Shown one piece after another: positions 35,457-43,704 of a stretch of DNA of 64,000 nt. Source of the stretch: Streptomyces sp. CB00455 (GTDB taxonomy: Bacteria; Actinomycetota; Actinomycetes; Streptomycetales; Streptomycetaceae); NCBI RefSeq assembly GCF_001905445.1, contig NZ_LIVQ01000008.1, forward strand, positions 185,227 through 249,226, given 5' to 3'. Positions within the stretch are counted from its first letter, which is position 1; every line of letters begins with the position of its first letter. The translations under genes and the position numbers were made by a program. The notes beneath the pieces were generated by a model. That model saw only the letters and a list, made by a program, of their open reading frames with translations, did no database searches and had not been told where the DNA came from.

Positions 35457-36158
35457 CTAGCCGGCGGCGAGCAGCCCCCCGAGCCCGTGGGCCCGCTCCA
35501 CGACGAAGCTCTCCGCGCGGTCGGTTCCGCTCAGGCTCCCGTGGAAGCGGTCCGCGGCCTCCACCGCAGCCAGGTCGACGGGCCGGAAGCCGGGCCGGGC
35601 GGCGGCGAAGGGTTCCAGGGCGCGCCGCTTGGCGGCGGAGTGCGCGGTGATGTCCACGAACACCTGCGGGGCGAAGCGGGAGAACGCCGGGGTACGGGTC
35701 TCGCCCGGCCGCATCCCGTAGAGGTCGACGCGGCAGGTGCGGGTCGCGGCGGCGGCCGCCCGGGCGGTGAGGCGGTGGTCCGCGTGGCCGTCGCCGCTCC
35801 AGTGGGTGAGCACCGCCCGGGGGGTGAGCTCGGCGATCAGCCGGTCAACGGCGGCCACCAGGGCGATCTCCCCGATGTCGGCGACCTGCCGGTTCTCGCC
35901 GCGGGTCGGCCAGCGCAGTTCGTAGCCGAGGGTCTCGGCCGCCCGCTCGGTGTACCGGGTGCGCCGCTCGCCCTGCGCACCGGACTCGGGCAGGGAGAGG
36001 ACGGCGGTGACCACCCGGACCCCGGACGAACTGAGGCGGGCGATGGTGCCCCCGGCGGCGATCTCCGCGTCGTCGGGGTGGGCGACCACCACCAGTACGG
36101 TGGCCGGGTGGTGCCCGGCGTCCGGTGCGGCGGCGGGGGCGCCGCTCACACCTGCCAT
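35457..36158 (-). CDS. PIG-L/LmbE-family N-deacetylase
   Basis: 233 residues, ATG 36158. The zinc motif A-H-P-D-D appears in VLVVVAHPDDAEIAAGGTIA (about 25-32). The downstream His pair is in LTHWSGDGHADHRLTARAA. Relatives remove N-acetyl groups from GlcNAc-type sugars (MshB, PIG-L, LmbE-like antibiotic enzymes). It overlaps the epimerase gene by 13 bases, so the two are co-translated. In this cluster it fits deacetylation of an amino-sugar or N-acyl intermediate. The substrate is unknown. Confidence 0.85.
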   Translation of the reverse strand: MAGVSGAPAAAPDAGHHPATVLVVVAHPDDAEIAAGGTIARLSSSGVRVVTAVLSLPESGAQGERRTRYTERAAETLGYELRWPTRGENRQVADIGEIALVAAVDRLIAELTPRAVLTHWSGDGHADHRLTARAAAAATRTCRVDLYGMRPGETRTPAFSRFAPQVFVDITAHSAAKRRALEPFAAARPGFRPVDLAAVEAADRFHGSLSGTDRAESFVVERAHGLGGLLAAG

Positions 36159-37063
36159 CCGTAGAAGGCCACCGTCTTGTCGATCTCCTCGGCGGGCAGC
36201 CGGGCGTACCAGTCCAGGGTCTCCGCGAGCGAGGTGGTGTAGTCGCTCAGCCGCGGCTCGCCGAGCACCTCGCGCAGCTCGGTCATGTCGGCGGTGAGGA
36301 CGGTGCGCGGCACCTCGCCCGGGCGCATCGGCAGGTGCCGGATGCCCGCGGCGTTGCCGAAGTGCTCGTTGACCGAGGCGGCCACCTCGTTGACACTGAC
36401 GCTGATCCCGCTGCCGCAGTCCGGGATCACGTCGGTGCGCTCGGTGCGGGTGAAGCGGATGGTCATGTCGGCGAGGTCGTGGGAGTAGACCATGTCGACG
36501 ATCTGCTCGCCGTCGCCGTAGACCTGGATCGGCAAGCCCCGCATGGCCTGTGCGGCGAAGGCGGGGACGATCTTGCGGATGGGGAGCAGGGCCTGGCCGG
36601 GGCCGTAGGCGTTGTAGTAGCGCAGGGAGCAGATGCGGCTGGGGCCGGACTCGTTGGCCATCTGGGCGAAGGACTCGGCCGCCGCCTTGGTGATGGTGTA
36701 GGTGTTCAGCCAGACGTTGGGCTTGCCGGGGTAGAAGACCCGGGGCACTCCGCAGGTGCCGGCCGCCTCGAAGACCTTGACGGTGCCGCCTATGTTGACG
36801 TCGATGGCTTCCTGCGGGGTCTCCTGGAGCTCGGAGGTGCCGAGGACGCCTGCCAGGTGGTAGACCTCCTCGGCGTCCTGGAAGGTCTTCATCAGCAGTT
36901 CGGAGTCGCGGACGTCGCCCTGGACGAAGCGGGCGTCGGGGCGCAGGCCCTTGGTGCCGATGGGCTTCAGGTCGAGGACGGTGACGTCGTGGCCCTCCTC
37001 GATCAGTCGGCAGGCGATGGTGCTGCCGAGGAATCCGCTTCCGCCTGTGACGACGGCTTTCAT
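36146..37063 (-). CDS. NAD-dependent nucleotide-sugar epimerase/dehydratase
   Basis: 305 residues, ATG 37063. An extended SDR: GGSGFLGSTIACRLIEEGHD (GxxGxxG) at the start, VYHLAGVLG, and the Y-x-x-x-K pair in TYTITKAAA. RYYNAYGPGQALLPIRKIVP is the substrate loop of GalE/RmlB-like enzymes. The usual Ser/Thr of the triad is less obvious, because the segment before Tyr reads YPGKPNVWLNTY. It acts in the cytosol on an NDP-sugar or uronate, probably the product of the neighbouring dehydrogenase. Middle gene of a three-gene operon. Confidence 0.85.
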   Translation of the reverse strand: MKAVVTGGSGFLGSTIACRLIEEGHDVTVLDLKPIGTKGLRPDARFVQGDVRDSELLMKTFQDAEEVYHLAGVLGTSELQETPQEAIDVNIGGTVKVFEAAGTCGVPRVFYPGKPNVWLNTYTITKAAAESFAQMANESGPSRICSLRYYNAYGPGQALLPIRKIVPAFAAQAMRGLPIQVYGDGEQIVDMVYSHDLADMTIRFTRTERTDVIPDCGSGISVSVNEVAASVNEHFGNAAGIRHLPMRPGEVPRTVLTADMTELREVLGEPRLSDYTTSLAETLDWYARLPAEEIDKTVAFYGWQV

Positions 37064-37161
37064 GAGGTCTCCCTGGTGCTGGTGCGCGGGCGCGGTGGGT
37101 GAAGGGTGTGCGTACGGGGGGCCGGGCGGCCGGGGCTCAGGGCCGGGCGCGGTGGCGGGGC

Positions 37162-38544
37162 TCAGGGCCGGGGCTCAGGGCCGGGCTCGGCGGCGGGTCG
37201 CGTGGCGGGGGTGCCCCATTCCGCGTAGCGGACGGCGGTGCCGCGCAGCGTGGCGCCGTAGCTGCCGAGGTTGTCCACGACCGCCGGCGGGTCCGCCAGC
37301 GCGGCGAGGCGGGCGGGCAGGTCGCCGTAGAGGTCGTGCGGGGTGACGGCGACCAGCGTGCCGAGGCTGCCCAGGTCGTCCGGCCAGCTCAGCGGCCTGG
37401 CGCCGGTGAGGGAGGTGATCTCCTCGGGGGTGAAGTACGGGTCGTGCAGCAGCACGTCGGCGCCGCGGGCGAGCAGGTGCTCGGCGAGCCGCCGGGCGGG
37501 CGATCCCTCGACGATCCGGGCGTTGGGCGCGTAGCTGAGGCCGAGGATGCCGATGGGGCCGTCGGCGATCCGGAGGATCGATTCCGCGACCCGGGCCGGG
37601 TGGTCCCCGTCCCAGGCCATCGCGGCGGCGACCAGCGGCAGCAGGCCGTCCTCGGCCGGACCCGGGCCCTCGCCCGGGCCCTCGCCCGCCCCGTCGACGG
37701 CGAACCGGGGGCTGAGCGGGATGCAGTAGCCGCCGATGCCGATGGAGGGGTGGAAGGTGGGCACGTTCCACTTGGTGCCGGCCAGCCGCAGCACCTCGGG
37801 CACGTCCAGGCCCGGGTACGCCTCGGCGAGCTGGTTGGTCAGCACCAGGTCCAGGTAGCGGTAGAGGTTCTCCACCGGCTTGGTCAGCCCGGCGTGCCGC
37901 GAGTCCGGCGCGGGATGGACGACCTCGCTGATCGCCTCGTACAGCTCCCGGGCCAGGGGCAGGGACTCCGGGCGGGCGGTGCCCACCACGCGGGGCAGGG
38001 TCCGCAGGTTCATCTCGGGGGAGAGCATCCAGTCCCGGCGGGGCGCGGCCACCAGGTGGAGCGACGGATCGCTCGCGGGGGCCGCGCCGAGCGCGGCGGG
38101 CACCAGTTCGTCGAGCCAGCGCAGGCTGACCGTGCTCTCCAGGGCGATCAGGGTCTCGCCGCCGGTGCGGGCCCCGGCGATGGCGGTGAGCACCTCGGTC
38201 AGCGGCCCGGTCACCGGCCGGCCGTCGCGGTCGGTGTTGACGCAGACCAGGTGCACCCGGGCGGCGATCGCCGCGGCATCCTCGGGGGACGCCGCCCGCA
38301 GCCGCCCGCCGGAGCGGGCTTCGGCGAGGGGGATGACGTCCTCGAAGCCCGGCAGCGGCACCACGCCGGCGTTGATCTGGCTGACCCGGTTCCTGTCGGT
38401 GTCGAGCACCGTGCAGGGGAATCCCGCTCCGGCCAGGGCGCACGCGGCGGACAGACCGATGTAGCCCGCCCCCCACACCGTGACGGACTCCGTCCGGTCC
38501 TGGAGCGCCACCGACAGCGGGCGCGGGGACGTCGAGGGCTTCAT
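37162..38544 (-). CDS. UDP-glucose/UDP-ManNAc-type 6-dehydrogenase
   Basis: 460 residues, ATG 38544. The NAD site is VTVWGAGYIGLSAACALAGA. The catalytic Lys is in AGLTKPVENLYRYLD and the catalytic Cys in IGIGGYCIPLSPRF. The C-terminal UDP-binding domain follows (ILGLSYAPNARIVEGSPARR). The family oxidises the C6 alcohol of an NDP-sugar twice to the uronate with 2 NAD+. The GGYCIP wording is nearer to UDP-ManNAc/UDP-GlcNAc dehydrogenases than to UDP-glucose dehydrogenase. First gene of its operon, with its own promoter holding three 12-bp-period repeats. Confidence 0.85.
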   Translation of the reverse strand: MKPSTSPRPLSVALQDRTESVTVWGAGYIGLSAACALAGAGFPCTVLDTDRNRVSQINAGVVPLPGFEDVIPLAEARSGGRLRAASPEDAAAIAARVHLVCVNTDRDGRPVTGPLTEVLTAIAGARTGGETLIALESTVSLRWLDELVPAALGAAPASDPSLHLVAAPRRDWMLSPEMNLRTLPRVVGTARPESLPLARELYEAISEVVHPAPDSRHAGLTKPVENLYRYLDLVLTNQLAEAYPGLDVPEVLRLAGTKWNVPTFHPSIGIGGYCIPLSPRFAVDGAGEGPGEGPGPAEDGLLPLVAAAMAWDGDHPARVAESILRIADGPIGILGLSYAPNARIVEGSPARRLAEHLLARGADVLLHDPYFTPEEITSLTGARPLSWPDDLGSLGTLVAVTPHDLYGDLPARLAALADPPAVVDNLGSYGATLRGTAVRYAEWGTPATRPAAEPGPEPRP

Positions 38545-38640
38545 CGGCCTTGCTCCCTTGGGTCGAATCTAATTGACTTGATCATATGGAGAGATTGACA
38601 AGCTAGTCAATATTCCAGTCACAAACGAAGTCAAAAAAAA
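38545..38640 (-). promoter_or_regulatory. Promoter with three AGTCAnA direct repeats (dehydrogenase operon)
   Basis: Read on the plus strand, AGTCAAT (38605-38611), AGTCACA (38617-38623) and AGTCAAA (38629-38635) are spaced exactly 12 bases apart. The same segment contains AAGCTAGTCAA (38600-38610) and GAGATTGAC (38591-38599). Their reverse complements, TTGACTAGCTT and GTCAATCTC, recur in the promoter of the rightward operon. Such tandem heptamers are typical SARP binding sites, although the usual period is 11. Confidence 0.6.
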
Positions 38641-39927
38641 TTACACCGGGTCCAGGTCCAGGTCCCTGGTGACCCCGGTGGCGGCCGCGTTCTGCAGGGT
38701 CAGCCGCCCGGAGGCGGCCTCCTTCTCCCCCACCAGCGCGAACCACTGGCTGGGCCGGGCCGGCACCCGGCGGAGCTGGCGCCCGAGCCGCCGGGGCTGC
38801 CAGTGCTCCAGCACGTCGTACCCGGCTCCGCGCAGCCGCCGGGCGACGGCCATGAAGGTGCGCAGATCGGCGGAGGGCATGCGCATCAGGTGCACGCACT
38901 CCGCCTCGGGCACCGGCCCCAGCTCGGCCAGCAGGTTGACCGAGGCGCTGGTGCTCCAGCAGCTGCTCAGCCCGATGTCCAGGGTGCGCACCATGTGGTG
39001 GTAGCCACCGCCGTCCCCGAGCGTGCGGCCGTCACCGGTGCGGGCCAGGAAGCACAACCCGGCCTGGTACTCCGGCGCGTGCTCCCAGTCGAGGGCGAAC
39101 TCCACCCGTACGCCCAGCTCGTGGGCGATCGCCAGGACGGTCCGCAGATGGGCCATCCGCTCCCCGGTCACCGGCTCCGCCGCCGCCACCCGGTCCGGGG
39201 CCTCATGCGGCGGCAGGCCGCGGCAGAGCGCGGAGAGCCGGTCCAGGCGCCGCAGGAAGCCCGCGGGGGACGGCGGAGCGGGCTCCGCCTCCCGCGGTTC
39301 CCCGGGCGGCAGCACCTGTGCGGCGTCCTGCGGCTCCCCGGGCTCCGGCGCCGGCCCGCGGCGGCGGTGGTGGAGCGCGTTGCGGGCGGCGGCGGGGCTC
39401 AGGCCCTCGTCGGCGGCGATCGCGTCGAGCACCCCGTAGTCGCAGTACTCCAGCCGCCCCCCGGCGGCCGGGCCCAGGACCTCGAAGAGCTCCGCCCAGA
39501 GCCGCAGCAGGGTCAGGTCGGCGGCGAGTTCGTCGGCCTCGTTGCAGATGACCGCGACCGCCTGGCTCCAGCCCCGGTGCCGCTTGCGCCGGTACCGGGC
39601 GATGGGCACGCAGGCGGCGCCGAGGGCGCTGGCGCCGCCGGTCAGCCGTCCCGACCCGGCCAGTGCCCGCAGTACGGCCACCAGCGAGTCCGCCGTCAGG
39701 GCGAGGCGCCTCCCGGAGAGGTCCTCGAAGGCGAAGATGCGGCCGGTGGCCGCGGAGCCGAACTGCTCGAAGGTCTCGGCGTAGCCGACCGGCGCCACCG
39801 TGACGGGCGCGAAGCCGAAGCTGCGCGTCACCGACCGGAACATCGACTCGGCCCACACCCCCTGTGCGGCCTCCTCGCCCACCAGATCGCTGAACCCTCG
39901 GGGCAGCGCCTCGAACGCGTAACTCAT
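38641..39927 (-). CDS. Degenerate histidyl-tRNA-synthetase/HisZ-like protein
   Basis: 428 residues, ATG 39927 with GGGAGGGA upstream. The opening YAFEALPRGFSDLVGEEAAQ resembles the start of HisRS and HisZ (P-x-G-x-x-D). Motif 2 is recognisable but altered (CVPIARYRRKRHRGW). The histidine-binding HisA loop (R-G-L-x-Y-Y) is replaced by EYQAGLCFLAR. The Gly-rich strand is GDGGGYHHMVRTL, and motif 3 lacks its E-R. There is no C-terminal anticodon domain. It is therefore a class II core without normal charging residues. It could bind a His-like ligand, activate another amino acid, or regulate a partner. Last gene of the operon headed by the 22-residue peptide. Confidence 0.65.
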   Translation of the reverse strand: MSYAFEALPRGFSDLVGEEAAQGVWAESMFRSVTRSFGFAPVTVAPVGYAETFEQFGSAATGRIFAFEDLSGRRLALTADSLVAVLRALAGSGRLTGGASALGAACVPIARYRRKRHRGWSQAVAVICNEADELAADLTLLRLWAELFEVLGPAAGGRLEYCDYGVLDAIAADEGLSPAAARNALHHRRRGPAPEPGEPQDAAQVLPPGEPREAEPAPPSPAGFLRRLDRLSALCRGLPPHEAPDRVAAAEPVTGERMAHLRTVLAIAHELGVRVEFALDWEHAPEYQAGLCFLARTGDGRTLGDGGGYHHMVRTLDIGLSSCWSTSASVNLLAELGPVPEAECVHLMRMPSADLRTFMAVARRLRGAGYDVLEHWQPRRLGRQLRRVPARPSQWFALVGEKEAASGRLTLQNAAATGVTRDLDLDPV

Positions 39928-39953
39928 GTGTCGTCCCTCCCCTGGGAGCGCGC

Positions 39954-40844
39954 TCAGCGCAATGACAGTGATCCGGTGCGGACGGTGTGCCGCAGCGCTC
40001 TGGTCAGCAGCAGCCAGGCCAGCAGCCCCCAGCCCGCCGCGACCGCGGCCTCACCGGCCACCGCGCCCAGGTCGAGCGGACCGCCGGCGGCCAGCGTCCG
40101 CGCCGCCGACAGGCCGTGGGTGAGCGGCAGGATCCGGGCCAGCAGACCCGCGGCGCCGGCCTGCGGCACCGCCGTGGTGACGCCGGCGAGCAGCATCAGC
40201 ACGATGGTGGTGCCGGCGGTCAGGTACATCCGGGAGCCGGGCCTGCGCACACTGACGCTGGTCATGCACAGGGCCAGGCAGTAGCAGGAGAGCGTGCTCA
40301 GGCAGAGCACGGCGAGGATCGCCGGCAACGCCGCCCAGTGCAGCGGCACCCCCAGCAGCGGGGAGACCACGCAGAGGGCGATGGTCGAGGTCAGCAGACC
40401 GTCCGCCATCCAGTGCAGACCCCGCGAGGCCAGCACCAGGAAGGTGCTGCCCCGGCTGAGGAGCAGGAACTCCAGGGTGCCGGAGACCCGTTCGCCGACG
40501 GTGGAGGAGACCACGCCGAGCGAGCCGAGCGGCCCGAGGATCGCGGCGTTGCCGAACGCGAGGTAGGCCTCGGCGGAGGGCGAGCCCACCAGCCGGCCCA
40601 GGCTGGCGAAGAACAGCACCTGGCAGATCAGGCGTACGGTCCAGCCGAACAGCCAGGTCCGCAGCGTGAACATCGCGCGGTAGTCCTGGAAGCTGGCCAG
40701 CGCGCCGTAGGCGACCTGGCGGCCGGCGGCCCGGAGCCGGGCGAGCGGCGAGGCGCGCCGCCCGGAGACCGGATCCGGGGTGAGGTCGCCGCGCGGGCGG
40801 CCGGGAACGCGACCGGGGAGGCGTTCGGGAGCGAGCTCGGTCAT
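39954..40844 (-). CDS. ABC-2 type transporter permease
   Basis: 296 residues from ATG 40844. After about 55 polar residues come six hydrophobic helices, beginning TLRTWLFGWTVRLICQVLFF. GERVSGTLEFLLLSRGS is the G-E-x-x-x-G-T-L-E signature of ABC-2 permeases. It overlaps the preceding permease gene by 4 bases. With the second permease and the ATPase it makes a complete heterodimeric exporter, probably for the cluster product or for self-protection. Confidence 0.85.
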   Translation of the reverse strand: MTELAPERLPGRVPGRPRGDLTPDPVSGRRASPLARLRAAGRQVAYGALASFQDYRAMFTLRTWLFGWTVRLICQVLFFASLGRLVGSPSAEAYLAFGNAAILGPLGSLGVVSSTVGERVSGTLEFLLLSRGSTFLVLASRGLHWMADGLLTSTIALCVVSPLLGVPLHWAALPAILAVLCLSTLSCYCLALCMTSVSVRRPGSRMYLTAGTTIVLMLLAGVTTAVPQAGAAGLLARILPLTHGLSAARTLAAGGPLDLGAVAGEAAVAAGWGLLAWLLLTRALRHTVRTGSLSLR

Positions 40845-41593
40845 TGGAGAACCACCCGTCCACTGCGTACGAAGGACAACACCCGCCGGACGGCCCACAG
40901 TCCGGCGGCCATCTGGAGGGCGACCAGGGCGCACAGCACGGCCAGCCGGGCGCCCAGTTCGGGCACCGGACCGGCGGCGGCGTCGCGGAGCAGTTGCGCG
41001 CCCCAGGAGAGGAAGAAGCCCCGGGCGATCCACCGCAGCGGTTCGGGGAGCGTCGCGATCGGCAGGATCAGTCCGCCCAGCAGGTAGAAGGGGTAGGTCA
41101 GGGCGTTCTGCAGGCTGCGGGCGGCGCGGACGAGGATCATCAGGCCGCTCATCAGCAGCGCGGTCGCCGCGACTCCGGCCGTCACGAGCGCCGCGACCAG
41201 CAGGGTGAGCCCCGGGCGTTCCACCCGGATCGGCAGCCCGAACACCCAGCGGCCGACGAGGAACATCTCGCCGAGCACCGGCAGTGCGAGCGAGGTGGTG
41301 AGCAGGGTCCGGGTCGCCAGCGCCAGCAGGTAGCGGGTCGGGGTCAGCAGGGAGAGGCTCAGGGTGCCCTGGGCCCGGTCGTCGTCCACCGCCTGCGAGG
41401 CCACGAACACCGCGTGGGACCAGGCGCCCATGAGGAAGGCGGTGAGGGCCGTGGTGGTGGCCAGCTCGCCCTGGTGGTGGGCCTTGAGGAAGTGGAAGAA
41501 GACCAGCGAGTAGAACGGGATCACCACGAGGGTGGCGAAGAGCTGGGGCGACCGCATCAGCATCTGTGCCTGGGCGCGCATGAAGTGGAGCAT
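40841..41593 (-). CDS. ABC-2 type transporter permease
   Basis: 250 residues, ATG 41593, overlapping the ATPase stop codon. Six helices are visible, and DDDRAQGTLSLSLLTPTRYL is the ABC-2 coupling motif between helices 2 and 3. A partner of the permease at 39954-40844; both lack an ATPase domain of their own. Confidence 0.85.
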   Translation of the reverse strand: MLHFMRAQAQMLMRSPQLFATLVVIPFYSLVFFHFLKAHHQGELATTTALTAFLMGAWSHAVFVASQAVDDDRAQGTLSLSLLTPTRYLLALATRTLLTTSLALPVLGEMFLVGRWVFGLPIRVERPGLTLLVAALVTAGVAATALLMSGLMILVRAARSLQNALTYPFYLLGGLILPIATLPEPLRWIARGFFLSWGAQLLRDAAAGPVPELGARLAVLCALVALQMAAGLWAVRRVLSFVRSGRVVLQ

Positions 41594-42531
41594 CAGAGCG
41601 CGAACTCCCGGTCGGTGATGACCGTGCGGTACAGCTCGGTGAGCCCGGGCGGCGCCACCGCGATCTCGGTGGCCCGCGTCTCCACCAGCACGGCCAGCGC
41701 CGCGGACTGGGCCTGCGCGCCGTCGAGCCGGGCGGTGAGACTGCCCTGCTCGGTCACCTCGACGGTGCCGGGCAGCTCCGCGATCCGGGCGGCGGCCTGC
41801 GCCGTCACGCCCTCGGCGCGGATGGTGCGGGGCGCGCCGATGCGGGCCAGCAGCTCCCCGGCGGCGCCGATGCGCAGGATGCGGCCGTGGTCGATGAGGG
41901 CGATGCGGGTGCAGACGTCCTGGGCCTCGTGCATGTCGTGGGTGGTCAGGATGATGGTGCAGCCCGCCCCCTTCAGCTCGTGGACGAGCTCGCGGAAGCC
42001 TGCCCCGGCGTGCGGGTCCATGCCGTTGGTGGGCTCGTCCATGATGAGCAGCGGGGGGCGGCTGAGCAGGGCCCGGGCGAGGTGGACCCGCTGCACCATG
42101 CCGCGGGAGAACAGCTCGACGCGGTCGTCCGCGCGGGAGCCCAGCCCGAAGCGCTCCAGCATCTCGTCGGTGCGCTGCCGGGCGGTCCTGCTGCCGAGGC
42201 CCTGGAGGGCGCCCCAGTACAGCAGGTTCTGGCGCGCCGTCAGCCGTCCGTAGAGGCCGCGGTCGCCGCCCAGGACCAGGCCGATCAGGCGGCGGACCTC
42301 CTTGGACTGGCGCACCACGTCGTAGCCGCCGATCCGGGCGGTGCCGGAGGTGGGCAGCAGCAGGGTGGTCAGGATGCGGGAGAGGGTGGTCTTGCCGGCG
42401 CCGTTCGGGCCGAGCAGACCGAGCACCTCCCCCTCCCCGATGCTGAGGGTCACCCCGTCCAGCGCGGTGACCCCGGCGCCCCGGCGGGGGGTGAACACCC
42501 GGCCGAGTTCCTGTACGTCGACGATCGCCAT
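41593..42531 (-). CDS. ABC transporter ATP-binding protein (DrrA-like)
   Basis: 312 residues, ATG 42531. Walker A GLLGPNGAGKTT, an altered signature loop ELFSRGMVQRVHLARALLSR (LFSRGM in place of LSGGQ), Walker B LLIMDEPTNGMD, and switch His in TTHDMHEA. A C-terminal regulatory domain of about 90 residues follows, as in DrrA-type antibiotic exporters. It starts 4 bases after the nucleotidyltransferase gene in the same operon. Confidence 0.9.
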   Translation of the reverse strand: MAIVDVQELGRVFTPRRGAGVTALDGVTLSIGEGEVLGLLGPNGAGKTTLSRILTTLLLPTSGTARIGGYDVVRQSKEVRRLIGLVLGGDRGLYGRLTARQNLLYWGALQGLGSRTARQRTDEMLERFGLGSRADDRVELFSRGMVQRVHLARALLSRPPLLIMDEPTNGMDPHAGAGFRELVHELKGAGCTIILTTHDMHEAQDVCTRIALIDHGRILRIGAAGELLARIGAPRTIRAEGVTAQAAARIAELPGTVEVTEQGSLTARLDGAQAQSAALAVLVETRATEIAVAPPGLTELYRTVITDREFAL

Positions 42532-42534
42532 GGT

Positions 42535-43704
42535 TCAGCTCCCACTGCCGGCGGGGACGGCGCCGGCGGCCGCGTGAGTGGGTGCCCGGGGGGACGGTGC
42601 CGGGGCGGGGGCCACGGCCGGGGCCGGACGCTCCTGCCACGGTGCGAGCGCGGACAGCGCGGCCAGCGCCGCCTCGTGGTCGGCGGGGTCGACGAGTTCA
42701 CCGGAGACCAGCAGGAAGTCCGCGACCGGGGTGCGCCGGAGCAGCACCCCGCCGAAGTCGTGGTCCTCGACCGCGTCCCCGGCGCCGCGCCGCAGCGGTT
42801 CGGTGAGCTGGAAGCCGTAGTGGCGCGGCTCCTCGGCGGCGGGGCCGGCGGCGGCCCGGCGGGCGCGTTCGAGGCGGGCGGGCTCGCGCAGCCCGTCCAC
42901 CAGCTCCGCGGGGACGGCCGAGGCCAGGGCCGGGTAGCCGGCGGCCTTGGCGCACAGCTCCTCCAGCTCCGGCGCCAGCGCGTAGTCGGCGGCGGCCCGG
43001 GCCAGCGCGGCCGGGTCGGGGGCCGCGGGCGAGGTGAGGACGCAGACCAGGTCCAGTACGTCCTTGAGGGTGAACTCGCGCTGGAAGCGCTCCTCCGCCA
43101 CCGCGAGCACATCGGCGCACACCTGCTCGGCGGGCAGCTCGGGACGCAGCGGCACCGCCCGCTCGGGCAGTCCGCCGTAGGCGAAGGTGGTCACCTCCAC
43201 GCCGCGGTCGAGGTCGAGCATCGGGTCCTCGCCGAGCCACCACACGGAGACCAGCAGGTCCCGCCGGCCGCCCTCGTGCAGCTCCGTCATCAGGGCCTCG
43301 CCCGCCTCCCGGCGGTCGAGCACCTCGGCCAGCACCCGCCACAGCGCCGCCTCGTCGGGCACGACGACGTCGAGGTCGCCGATCGAACGGAGCAGACCGG
43401 CCGGGTAGTAACGGGCCAGGGAGGGGCCCTTGACGGTGCGCGCCCCGGGTACCGCGCGGACCGCCGCCTCCAGTTCCCGGTAGAGGTCGGACCGCCGGGT
43501 CATCCGGGCCAGCTCGCCGCGGGCGCCTTCGCCCAGGGCCAGGCCCTCGCGCTCGGCCAGGGAGAGCACCAGGGTCGACACGACGGCGCCCTCCTGCCGC
43601 GCCCGGCGCAGCAGGTACCGGGGAGGGAGGTCGGGGTCGACCTCCAGCAGCTCGTACAGCAGGCCGAGACTGAGGGGGAAGGGGGAATGGGTCGGTGGTT
43701 TCAC
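42535..43704 (-). CDS. Nucleotidyltransferase-fold protein (NTP_transf_5 family)
   Basis: 389 residues from GTG 43704, overlapping the GNAT stop by GTGA. The segment VKGPSLARYYPAGLLRSIGD followed by LDVVVPDEAAL is the G-x-S-x5-Y...R-x-x-G-D-L-D pattern of the NTP_transf_5 family. Family members occur in lasso-peptide and other peptide clusters with unclear roles. They have the Pol-beta nucleotidyltransferase fold and may transfer a nucleotide or phosphate to a peptide or small molecule. The C-terminus ends in a P/A-rich tail. In this operon it sits between the GNAT-like protein and the exporter. Confidence 0.65.
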   Translation of the reverse strand: MKPPTHSPFPLSLGLLYELLEVDPDLPPRYLLRRARQEGAVVSTLVLSLAEREGLALGEGARGELARMTRRSDLYRELEAAVRAVPGARTVKGPSLARYYPAGLLRSIGDLDVVVPDEAALWRVLAEVLDRREAGEALMTELHEGGRRDLLVSVWWLGEDPMLDLDRGVEVTTFAYGGLPERAVPLRPELPAEQVCADVLAVAEERFQREFTLKDVLDLVCVLTSPAAPDPAALARAAADYALAPELEELCAKAAGYPALASAVPAELVDGLREPARLERARRAAAGPAAEEPRHYGFQLTEPLRRGAGDAVEDHDFGGVLLRRTPVADFLLVSGELVDPADHEAALAALSALAPWQERPAPAVAPAPAPSPRAPTHAAAGAVPAGSGS

